Assembly (NCBI GenBank): GCA_030248135.1
Contig: JASANC010002180.1
Span: forward strand, 62,001 to 126,000
Direction: 5' to 3'
DNA from: Theristus sp. LFF4_11
Lineage: Eukaryota; Nematoda; Chromadorea; Monhysterida; Xyalidae
Length of the DNA: 64,000 bases
In this document: piece by piece, positions 44,301 through 54,010 of the stretch
Numbering within the stretch: the stretch's first letter is position 1
Layout: the number at the start of each line of letters is the position of its first letter
The notes under the pieces: model-generated
The model's input: only the letters and a program-made list of their open reading frames with translations
The model's database searches: none
Told to the model about the DNA's origin: nothing
Program-made: the position numbers and the translations under genes

Positions 44301-47300
44301 GAGGGTTTTTGAAAAAAAAATTTACTTTTTTTCTTTTTTAAGAACAATCTGAGTAAAGTAAAAAGTGCTTAACGGAATGAAAGTATTCTAGCTTTTTTTT
44401 GTTCTAGCTTTTCAGGACGGTTTGAAAAATGGCCAGCGCAAAATTCTAGAGGTTACGTTTGTCTGTGATCATCGGAAGACTTATTGTTGTTTCGACTTAT
44501 CGTTTCGATTCCATCACAAACAACCTACTATCAGGCAACGGGTCAATAACAACTGGCTCGAGATCGTAAATATCCTCGGGTGTCGTCGTCGTCGTCGGCG
44601 TTGTTGTCGTGGTCGTAGTCGTGGTCGAGCTTGTTGTCGTTGTTGTCGTGGTCGTGGTGCTGCGCGACTTGCTGCTGGTTGTTCCCGTCGTGGTGATTGC
44701 TTTTGACGATCGGAATGGTTTCGTCAACGAGGAGGTCGTTCTGGTGCTGGTGGAGCTCTTCGTCGCCGCGCTGCAGAGACGCCCGCGGTATGCCAGATCG
44801 TCGATTGCGGCCATACCCGGCGGGGTACCGCGGAACGAGTAGGCGCTGACGACGAACTGAAAGTGCGGGGAAATTTGCGTCTGGGAAAGTCGGAAAATCG
44901 ATAGTTGCTTTCGAAAATCGATAGATTTATGCTTGAGTTCACAATAAATCAACATTTTGCAAATTCAGAAGTAACTCGTTCTGTTGTCTGCTGATTATTG
45001 CTCGTTCGGCTGAAAACACATTGCTTATGACTCCAGTGAGCAGCCCTCAAAAACAAATAAATCAAAACTGACGTCCCGCCCAAGTGCAAATGTTCACAAA
45101 TTTTGCACCACAAAGGTGTATAAAGTATAAACGTTTTGATTCTGAGAAAGTTTGAATAAATTTATTTTTGAAAACCGCAACAAAACTAAACGCAAAAAAC
45201 CTTGAACGGTTTCAGTAGCGGGCCGGGTATGACAATCTCAATCGGGCCCGGTGATTTCACGTTCTCGGCCAGTTCCGGACTGCAGATCAGCTCCTGCACC
45301 GTGGCCACGTCGATGACGCAGACACGCAGTTTCGCTTCCGGTGTCGCCCAGAAACTGGAGAGCAAAAAATCGAATTTCACTCCTAACTCTTCGTTGGTTG
45401 AATTGTTTGTTAAGTTATGGTACGCTCATTTGTACATTCCAAGCAGTCGTGTTTGATTTGAAATTGTTTGGGGGTAAGTTTAGTGGTGGGAACCTGCGCG
45501 CAGATGGCAGCGATAAAGCATTTGCGGGGTCCCCGTGATAGCTGAATCAGCTCAAAAACTTTTTCCGAGAATGGAGCAGAATTTCCGAATTTTGAATTTG
45601 TTGTCCTCTGAATAGGTTGAACGGAAAAGTGAGCGTATTTCTTCAATGAACTTCAATGAATCAAATCAACATAATGAACTTGTCACTTTTTCGCACAAAG
45701 TAACGAGCGCATATTTGATCAAAAAATGGGCGACTGCGTTGGGAGGGAGACATAACAATCTCCATAAATATTAATGGGTTTTTAATCCTATCCAAGGGCC
45801 CACATTCTTCATTAACCTTAAAGGTTCGCGCGCTTTTTGCGCTGCGATAAACGGACAGGTTTAATCGGACAAGCTCCAGGTTTTCTCTGTCCGATTTTTT
45901 CTTTAGTGAAGCAAATCACGAACCGCAGTTGAAAGGTGCCCTCGCCTTCCTGGCACGGTATCGGGTCACTTTGCAGATTTGCCTGTGCGTCCGCCGGGGA
46001 GTCGAGCTGCCCGCTGGCAGTGGCGAAACGGCCGGCTGTAAAAAAGGGAGAAGTTGTGAAAAAGGGACAGCCTAAGCCTAGACCAAAGCCTAAGCCTAAG
46101 CCTAAGCCTAAGCCTAAGCCTAAGCCTAAGCCTAAGCCTAAGCCTAAGCCTAAGCCTAAGCCCAAGCCCAAGCCTAATACACCGATCACAAAAAACAAAA
46201 TCACCCCGACACTCTTTTACAATGAACAAAACGCTCACAGGGCTGCTTGCGAACGCCCGTCCTTAGACTCAATCGTTCCCGAGCGGGGCGTCCGCCGGTC
46301 TGCACCCACGGCATGTTGCCGATGTTACGCCACCGACAGTGTACGTCGAAATGCGAACAGTCCAAATCAGTGGCCTTCGTGATGTGACGGTCAATCGCCG
46401 AGGCTTGTTTGTAGGGCACCTGCACTGGCATCAGAAAAGAAACTGCTGGATTCGAAAAAAGTATTGTGTGACTTCTGCCATCATAAGCTCCCATCGCTGG
46501 CGCCGAAATGAAGCGGGAATTCCCGTTGTCGTGAAATTCGTCGTATTCCGGGACCTAATGCTAGGGCCTTGCCTATACCGGGGTCTATTGCAATAGTCGG
46601 ACAAAAGTGCACAATGTTTCTTCAGGTTTTAACTAGAACTTGCGCAGTATCGTTTCAAGACCGGATACGGTAGGAGCCTAAGCATAACTGGTACAGGGCA
46701 ATTGAATAGTGCGAACAGCATATTTTCTGGCCACCTTTGTCCCGTGCCGTGTGGCCGGGCGGGGACACTGACCTGTTCGTTTCGTTCTTCCTCTTCTTCT
46801 TCTGAGCTTTCTTCACTTCCAATCTCTTCGCCGTTGAAGCGGACCACCGGTGGAGTTTCGGCGGTTGACTCTGAATTTCAATGAACTTTGAAGTTGGCGT
46901 GCATTGTGAATTTGAAACTTTTTACTGATTATAGAGGTCATTGAACACTTCAGTCAACACTTTTCTGAAAAGCTTTGTTGCCTCACGTGTTGATCCGTTC
47001 CGTTCTCTCCAGCGTGTGCCTCAGCTCTTAACCAATCAACGGATTGCACAAAAAACTGTTGTCCAACCACGTCACCTGCTCTCTTATCACCACAGACGAT
47101 CGCTTCATAAGTGATGTCACTCAGCAGTGCGACGCTGCCGAGAAACGAGGAAAAGTTGTACGCTCGAATGCCGATCTGAAAATGTACGACACAAACCATC
47201 ATAAAAATTCGTTTTCAAATTCATTCCTCGTCATTGCACCTGCCGAATCTCGTGCAGAATGTATTCGCTCAAAAAAATTATTTGCTGTTCCAGAACACGG

Positions 47301-49683
47301 AGCTCAATGGACAGTTTTTTTTCAGCGCGTTTTTTGCAAACCTTTCAACATACCTCCGCTCCTAATGTGATATAAGTTAAGTTTCCGTGGCTGTTTTCTG
47401 TTGAGTTTTTTTCACAAATTTTGTGCCCCCTTTTCTCTGGATGATGCAACAGCATCTCCGCCGACACCGCAGACCACAATATAAAGCCATTCTGTTGATG
47501 AACAAAGTGTCCGGTCCACAAGCGACGACCATACCAAGAACGGCTCAATCATGTCGCTGATTGCAGTGCGTTTGTATTTTAAGTCCAACACAACAAAAAA
47601 CAAAGTGTGCGGTCTTCAACGCACAAGCACACACCGACCAAGAACGGCTCGTCAATTGGCGGCAGTATCACCTCGCAGCGTCCACTCCTTGGCGTCTGCT
47701 CGTTGCATTCCTGTCGCGGGCGGCCAATGCGAACGAGCGTCTTCGGCTCCAACATCAGCACCTCGATTTGACTGCCCGAATAGAGCCAATAGCTGCAGGA
47801 AAATGTACAAAATGAAAAAGTTTTCATTCCGGAAAGTGAATTCAGTTCAGATCAGGTGTTACACAGAAAGTAAAACAGTTCAAAATTCGAGCGTTGCTTC
47901 ATTGTTTGACCGACTGACATTCGATAGTCAACTCATTTGTAGACGTCGAATTTCGTGTGGATTCAAATGTTAAAAAGACGTCGCTTTCAGGTATTTCTGA
48001 AAACAAATTGGCGACCTTCCAATGTCAACAGCTTTGTCGACGCACAAATTGTGTCAACAGTGATCGTGCAAATTACCGTATTACCTCTATTAAACCCCCC
48101 CCAAAATTAACCCCCCCCAAAAATAAACCCCCACCCCCTCGACAAGTTTCCAAATAATCCCCCCCCAAAAATAATCCCCCATGGGGGATTATTGAAACCT
48201 GTTTGAAACACATACCCAGCGAATTCAGTGGCTGGTTGCAGTGAAAATGATGAAATTGTGCTACCAAAGGCCCCAAATGGATGAGTTAATGGTAATTTCA
48301 TTACAAAAGGCTGTTGTAAAAGAAAATTTCTATGTAGAATAGAAGTTGTTGCGACTTCCTTCCTGCCATGGAAGGTATTTTTGCCATTTTGCCCACTCCT
48401 AAAAATGGTTTCCAAATAAACCCCCCCCCAAAATAAAGCCCCCCCCCCAAAAAATAAACCCCCACCCCCAGAAGTCGCTGAAGAAATAAACCCCCATGGG
48501 GGTTTATTGGAGGTAATACGGTACTTCAGCTTCACTTTATACCTGAACTTCAGCAGGCCTTGTGTTGTCTGACATTTGATCTGGTTGCTGACGAGCAAGG
48601 CCGCTTTGCTGCCGAGCCCCTTCGAACCGGCCAGCAGCACTCGAGAGCCTGTGCCGGGTTGAAAAATAAATTTCGAAAATTTGTTTGTCGAGTTTTTTTT
48701 TCGTTTTATTTTGTTTTGAACACGCCCCCCCCCCACCCGACTCCTGGAAACCCAAAGCTACCAACACTCCGGAGGGTTTCGGGGGAATGGACGGTGGCTC
48801 ACCATTTCGTGGCACCAATACCGTTGCCACGTGAAGCGGACAGCCTCTAACTCTACGCCTCCTTCGAACCAGCCAATCAGCACCCACCCAATAACCAAAC
48901 GCCACCACCAATCCACCAACCAATCAATCAGCACCCACGCAACAACGAAAACTCCACCAACCAGCCGCCGGCGTCCGCTCGTCCCCACCGGGCATCAGAT
49001 GCGGCTCCGGCCCGTCCGGCCACATCGCGTCGCCGGCCTTTCGAAATAAAAAAAAGTCGACAAAGTCCAGCGCGGTGCGGCTGGCGTTCACGTTGCCCCA
49101 GCGGCATTCCGCAGGCGCGCTGAGGTCGCAGTTCAGCTCTGCGGCATCGCTGATCGCCGACCCCTCGGAGGTGTCGTGCAGCGGCGACCAGTCGCGGTAC
49201 ACCACCGGCGTGCCGCCGTATTTGCCCGGATTCGTCCAGCTACAATCAGCGTCCAACGTCTTCCCCTCGTCGACACACCATCGTTCGCCGATCGACTCGT
49301 GGTCGAGCTCGATGTCGAGGTGCTGCTCGAGCACGCGCAGGTCGCCGTAGTTGCCGGGACCGCACGCGACGGCTGCGCGGAGAAACGGTTTTTTTTTCTT
49401 CTTAAATTGTTGAGAAACACAAAATCTGGTACAGTTGAATGATAAGTTATAAATTCAAACTCTAAATTTTTGGTAATCAAATCAGCTGATTGGTTGGTGT
49501 GCGGTACGTGCAAAAACAAGTGCGATAAACAAAAACTGCGAATGATCTGCGTATGAATGGATCGGTTTTTTCTTCACCTGTTTGAGGGCTTTATGAAGCG
49601 GTTGAATTTCAAGCAATCGAAATATGTTTGGAAAACGTACCGAGTTGCACAGCAATAGTGGCCAATGTAAATTTTAGCCACAT
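41340..49683 (-). CDS. secreted protein with four MAM-like repeats
   Basis: Eighteen exons, about 955 residues. A signal peptide (MWLKFTLATIAVQL) marks the start. Then comes a Cys-containing N-terminal segment and four MAM-like repeats. Each repeat has the MAM pattern: a Cys-acidic-Cys-W start (LNCDLSAPAECRW, LDCSHFDVHCRW, LQCSFESSGDF, LACQFDENDMCNW), a central F/W strand (LKFSYWLYSGSQIEV, LRFWATPEAKLRV, FRFWKSSNIELRI, LRFTYGRGTYGSEI), and an end like MAAIDDLAYRGRLC. MAM domains are extracellular adhesion modules, and here there is no TM segment, so the protein is probably secreted or matrix-bound. An acidic linker (SEESSEEEEEERNEQ) separates repeats 1 and 2; a long Thr run, likely O-glycosylated, separates repeats 2 and 3. 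Only the exon 3/4 junction near 48.8 kb is unresolved in phase. Confidence 0.85.
41601..41686. repeat. hairpin repeat, family D, inner copy
   Basis: Left arm CAACAAACACACAGACACTG, right arm CAGTGTGCCTGTGTGTTTG, followed by TTTGCGACTGTGC. It forms the first half of a local duplication in the last MAM intron. Confidence 0.7.
41693..41979. mobile_element. 287 bp TA-flanked MITE (mariner/Tc1-type ends)
   Basis: Perfect 25-base terminal inverted repeats starting CAGTGCCAGCCATAATTAAT, each flanked by TA, the target duplication typical of Tc1/mariner. The interior is built of GAGCTC/TCGAGCTC motifs and has no coding capacity. It lies in the last MAM-gene intron, next to a family D hairpin. Confidence 0.9.
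41983..42041 (-). repeat. duplicate of the 3' end of MAM exon 17
   Basis: A diverged copy of 42127-42185, which is the splice junction of exon 17. On the minus strand it reads TVLLRPGDEN then GTAG, parallel to TVLLRPGDEK then GTGG in the real exon. It also keeps the intron start CTAGTTTGAAA. Confidence 0.75.
42036..42132. repeat. hairpin repeat, family D, outer copy
   Basis: Left arm GTAAACAAACACACAGGCAC, right arm CTGTGCCTGTGCGTTTGTTT, then GCGATTGTGC. It abuts the intron start of MAM exon 17. Confidence 0.7.
46069..46178. repeat. interstitial TTAGGC telomeric array 1
   Basis: About 16-18 tandem CCTAAG units, that is TTAGGC on the minus strand, mostly perfect. It fills most of the 203-base MAM intron 46036-46238. 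The plus strand translates as a long Pro-Lys run, which is an artefact. Confidence 0.95.
46239..49683 (-). other. MAM gene exons 1-8
   Basis: Exons: 49641-49683, 48962-49372, about 48803-48846, 48543-48648, 47639-47792, 47076-47175, 46773-46870 and 46239-46419. They cover the signal peptide, the N-terminal Cys segment, MAM repeat 1 (ending LSDITYEAIVC), the acidic linker and the start of repeat 2. The donor of exon 3 at 48803 leaves phase 0 while exon 4 needs phase 1, so exon 3 may extend towards 48780. Confidence 0.75.
48075..48522. mobile_element. C-rich palindromic element, copy 2 (family B)
   Basis: Ends ACCGTATTACC and GGTAATACGGT, with C-run subterminal tracts and the same core as 37034-37471 (including AAGGCCCCAAATGGATGAGT). 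Here the ends read TA-CCGTATTACC and GGTAATACGG-TA, consistent with a TA target duplication. It lies in a MAM-gene intron. Confidence 0.85.
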
Positions 49684-50275
49684 ATTTCTTTACTATATCC
49701 CGTTTTCAAGATCTAAAAAAATGTACGTTATTAGCAAATTTCACTGGTAAATCAATATCTTCAAGAAGATGCATGACTTTGCGTCAGCATTCTCCAATTC
49801 GTCGTAAACAATAAATGCACACAAGATGCACCTGAGAACGATGTTTGACTGAAACAAGTCAAAACTAGTCCGCATGCTTTGTTTATAATCCCAACATTCA
49901 CACTTCCACATCGTGATCGTGCGTATTTCGAAAATTTTACAATCTCATTTTAATCAGTCCTAAAATGATTCCCACCGCAACAACGCAGCGTTTCAAAATT
50001 CGCACACACGAGGGGAAATTTTGATTTTGAAAGTTTCGTCTTGCACACATGTTCTTCGACAATCATCACAAACTTTACAGTGTACGTACAGGTATTGAGT
50101 TTTGAACGTTTGCATATTCAGATCGTTGTCGTTGCTATCTGCGATTAAAATACAAATTCAAGTGCGCGAAACGCGATAAATTGCAAATATCACAGTGCAA
50201 CTGAACATCATAAAATTGCTAAAAAGTGTTGTTTTGTCATTTTCTAATTACTGATGTGAAATCATTAGCAAATCA
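49684..50275. other. spacer upstream of the MAM gene
   Basis: Should contain the MAM promoter. A TATAG just before the ATG could also serve as a trans-splice acceptor. No coding exon is seen. Confidence 0.45.
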
Positions 50276-50510
50276 ACATGGCATACTCAAATCGAAACAA
50301 TGTCTTCTCCTCTTCTTCAATTTTCTTCTCAAAGCCGCTAAAAACTTCTTCTCGTCATCCTCGCTTTCGGGTGCAACAGCACTTGCGAATATCGATCCAT
50401 TTTCACAGTTGACGAGCCCAATGCGATCACGGTCAATATCGGTGGACTCCGTTGTGAAAATGGTATTCGATTGGATAGTTCTGGTTTTGTGATATGTCGC
50501 GGTGCTTCTG
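50276..50510 (-). CDS. possible 3'-terminal exon of an unknown gene
   Basis: After an acceptor near 50510 the minus strand stays open to a stop at 50276. It encodes an acidic then strongly basic segment (SIFASAVAPESEDDEKKFLA, then LRRKLKKRRRH). The composition looks protein-like and the acceptor is fair, but no upstream exon was joined with confidence, and the opposite strand is also open. Unrecognised. Confidence 0.25.
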
Positions 50511-51606
50511 CGATTAATTAATTTTTTGCGGGTTTAATTAATTGATTAATTGATGTTTTTTTCATTCACTCATTTATTCAATGGTTGTGTGACTGTGTGT
50601 GACTTATTGATTGACTGTCTTACTGACAGCGTGACTGAATCTGTCCAAACGACGGATGGACCGTTGTGCAACATAGAAGGCGTTACGTTTCATGGAGTTT
50701 CCCGTCTTGATTCTGTCCAGAACCTCAGCCTTCTACGGTATGGCCGATTAAACATGGCAGCTTTTTGAATGAAATTTGAATGAAAAGAAAAAAATAGACG
50801 TTCAGAATTTTAAACCCAATTGTGTGTCAAATATGACGTGTTTTTGCAAACTAATTTATTCTTCGTGTCATTACGTTCATTCTTTCTTCCTTTCACACAC
50901 GAATGGGAATTATCTTGGCATTCTTGAAAACGACAACTCCTAGTCTGCGACTGATCCCGCCTTGGACAATACAAGGACTGCCTTATTTATCCGGCCATAC
51001 TGTACGTACAGCGCGTACATCGGTATTACGCACTCCAACAATTTGAGGAAACTAAAGCTGTTCGAGTTGTTGCGTTTTTGCATGACCAACGTAACGGACT
51101 TGAAATAAATACATGGTGGTAAAACACACTCTGTATGAATTATATAGCAATAAGCCTGTAGAGCTACATTCTGCACAAGCGTCTACATGAAACGCGAAGA
51201 CCGACACTGTGCACAAAAACTACGTTACTGAAGAACATTATAAGGGGCCGTTATCTGAGTTAGCTCTCACGCCACTTTACTTTCCAATATGCGCACACAC
51301 AACATGAATGGTGACACCATAAATCACGTTGCGCGTCGCTTTTGCCCATACCATCGATCTACGCAATTACACGCAAATCTGTCAGACTAATCTCTAGTAC
51401 TTTTCCGTACTCCTGTAAATCAATACACGCACATCGAGTTTCGATGACAGCAATACGCAATATCAAGATTCTGCATGACAGTTTCAGAACCATATATAAC
51501 GAGCCCGCTTCACCAGTGATCACATTCACAGGTTGTGTTTTTCAGTCGGTTTTTATTTTGCACGGGTCGCTTTTCGCCGTGCTCAACAAATGTCGGTCGT
51601 TCTGAG

Positions 51607-51801
51607 ATGAGAACACCTGCGAATATCATTGTACCGGCGGATTTCGAACGGAGGAGCGCCGTAGCAGACACCGCAACAAGCGGTTCGTTTGCGTTTTCCC
51701 TTTTTATACCAATTGTGAAATTCTAACTATTTTTTAGGATCTGATGGCATTCATTCATCAAGCCAGGGCGGGTGCCTGATGAGTCATCCGCTGAACCATC
51801 A
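51607..51801 (+). CDS. two short candidate exons, unknown protein
   Basis: ATG exon 51607-51682 (MRTPANIIVPADFERRSAVA and five more residues) joins in phase 1 to exon 51738-51801 (a Ser/Gly/His-rich piece ending LMSHPLNH). In phase 2 this joins an exon starting at 51932 whose frame stops at 52010. That gives a protein of about 72 residues. Splice signals are good, but the product resembles nothing I know and may be part of another transcript. Confidence 0.3.
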
Positions 51802-51942
51802 GTGAGTAGTCAATGGTCAGCAACATCAAATGCGAAACGACGTTGCAAACAGCAAAAAATGTTTTTAAACGAATAATCAAGTACAGAATTTCAAGAAAGT
51901 TCTTGTTCGTTTGCATCACCGCACGTCACAGAACGAAACGTT

Positions 51943-52916
51943 ATGGCGAAAGAGCTCGCTTTTGTTGCGCTTGTGCGAAAACACCAAGCGTTCGAGCTAA
52001 AAGCGGTTAGTCATCGGCTATAAAAAAAAATTACCACGGTATGTATTTACGAGGGTAATATTTCACTGTGGTAACCAAAAAAGTCAGTGATCATTCAGTG
52101 CGGCAATCTAGCTGGTGTTGCCTACACGCACGCTTGCAACGCGCTGGCAACCAAACTAGATCGCTTTGGCCAGCCGAAGTCGGCATTGAACCCCGCACTT
52201 AATCGGTCCGTCATCGAAAAAACGCAGAACGGAATCGTCCTGCATGGCACTATGGAGGCCGCCGTTGCAGACTGGGTAATTTTACGTTTAATTCACAATT
52301 TACAGTATTTTTGCGATAATTTTACACCATCCGAAAAACTGCATTATCTTTCTTATTAAATATGCATTAATTAAATTAATTAATTGGCATAAATTAATAT
52401 GAGGAAAATGTTTCACGGCGGTGCCGCGGCAATTTGAACTCAGCCAAACTGGCATTTGGCATTGGCAAAAATGTGACGGCAGTTTTGTGCGAGAAAATGT
52501 TTTCCAAAAAAACAAACTAATCCAATCACAATTTCCACGCAAAAAATGATAATATTTCCCTTTTGCACAAAAAGACAACATTTTTTCAGCACCCAAAAAA
52601 GATATGTGCTCCTGGACGACTTGGATCCGCAGTCGACCGCGTTGCTGTAGTTCCGAGCAAATGTTGGTCGTATGAGGTTTTCTGATGAAACACATTTCAA
52701 TTTACAATGACTAGAAAAGCCTGTTCAAATTTTCAGACCATCTACAAGGACTGCGGCGACAACTTTGGCAAAATTAGCAACGGCCTGACGAAGCTGGCAA
52801 AACATCGCCATTTGAACCACAATGCTCCGTTAGCAGCCTTATTGTCTGCAATTAGCCGAATAATGACGTCGGTTAGCAGAGAATCTGATTTTTTTGAAAA
52901 GCCTCACATTTTTTAA
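51943..52916 (+). CDS. small unrecognised helical protein
   Basis: Exons 51943-52005, 52099-52275 and 52735-52916 all join in phase 0, giving about 139 residues that start MAKELAFVALVRKHQ. Residues are typical of a helical, Ala/Leu-rich protein (THACNALATKLDRFG, GKISNGLTKLAKHRH). The third exon may instead end at a donor near 52871 and continue in 52933 onwards. No TM segment, no signal peptide and no family recognised. The frame at 51943 differs from the one that would follow from the exons at 51607-51801, so these are either separate genes or 5' untranslated exons. Confidence 0.4.
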
Positions 52917-54010
52917 CTTTATCGATTCAGGGCAAAACATGCGCGAGGATGTTCAAAAGAAATCATCCAACCGCACAATCCGCTAACAGAAATATCAACT
53001 GCCCGTGATTGTTAAATTTGTTGATTAAAATTTTTTCCAATTAAATTAAAATTTTGCAATATTTTGATGGTAATATTGTTATTTTAATAAGTAATCAATT
53101 TGTAATGCTATAATTTCTTGTGTTTTTGCGATCACCCATTTTCACCATAATTTGTAATCACCATAATCTTTTTTCAATCACCCATTCTTTCCAAAGGGTT
53201 ACATGTGCATGTACGTTGCATGTTTTGTTTAAAATTATAGTTTCACACCTCTTTGTTCTGCAATTGCCCAACTTTTTTCTGTTTGTTTGAATTGTTTTAC
53301 AACTGTTTCCACAGTTTAGTGTAATTTACTGTAACACCCGTTCAAAATAGTACATATACAGTACATGTGCAAGAATCGTTATTTGTGTTACTGTGTTTTC
53401 CCCCGTACGTGGAACAAAAAAGTTAATCGTGAAAAGGACTGTTCGCGCGCGAAGTGTAGCATCTTATGAAAGAGACTGAAGAACATCGTCTGTTCTGTAT
53501 ACGATACCGTCTAACAAGATACGTTACCTAACAAGAACGCTACCGTCTACAATTACTGTATACGAACCGCGATGAAGTTAACAATGCAATCACCACGCGA
53601 TTGGACATACTAATAGACACCATTCGTGATTTATACTTTCTCATCACCATTCGTAACGATTTTTAACGGATAAGTTTACTTTCTGTTTCTTACCATTTCT
53701 TTTCCATTTTTGCGCACTTTTCACTTTCCACCTTTTCACGGTTTTCAATGATCCAACTTTCCTTTTTTCTTTTCTTTTCCAACTGATCACCATATAATTG
53801 TTCGTTCTTGTATCCCCTGTCCCTCACTTGTTTTGGAGTTAACTTATTTTAGATTGTGATTAAACTTTTGTGTGTATTGTGATTTTCATCGTATTATTTT
53901 GTGATTGACTGCGTGACTTACCTGTGCATATATTTACATTTATTGTACCTGACTTACTTTACATGTGCAACTGAGTGCGCAACGAAATTGACTTGATAAA
54001 AATAATTGAT
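52917..54010. other. spacer between convergent genes
   Basis: AT-rich, with T-runs and many short direct motifs. No exon was found. It contains the minus-strand poly(A) signal at 53939-53944. Confidence 0.5.
53939..53944 (-). terminator. candidate poly(A) signal of the 54011-56194 gene
   Basis: Minus-strand AATAAA about 67 bases past the stop codon. Confidence 0.5.

Larger units (their letters stand above)
41340..46035 (-). other. MAM gene exons 9-18
   Basis: Exons: 45924-46035, 45201-45354, 44529-44856, 44102-44296, 43704-43809, 43445-43604, 42965-43151, 42572-42688, 42156-42418 and 41340-41444. All phases agree. They encode the rest of repeat 2, the Thr-rich linker (44577-44700, low-complexity GTC/GTT codons on the plus strand), repeat 3 and repeat 4, which ends at TVDNTPLC and the stop. 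Confidence 0.8.

Noticed and set aside
45936..46382. 148-codon plus-strand ORF with a long Pro-Lys run
   Set aside because: It is the translation of the TTAGGC array and antisense of MAM exons 8 and 9.
47411..47548. second occurrence of a 13-base motif matching the end of MAM exon 5 (ACCAAGAACGGCTC type)
   Set aside because: Only the short motif is shared, and no exon phase fits, so I treat it as coincidence rather than an alternative exon.
48107..48736. 209-codon minus-strand ORF rich in Gly
   Set aside because: Mostly translation of the C-rich palindromic element, joined by chance to a MAM exon.
50550..50768. plus-strand ORF ending LLRYGRLNMAAF
   Set aside because: Protein-like composition but no acceptor or partner exon found, and short frames on the other strand are equally good.
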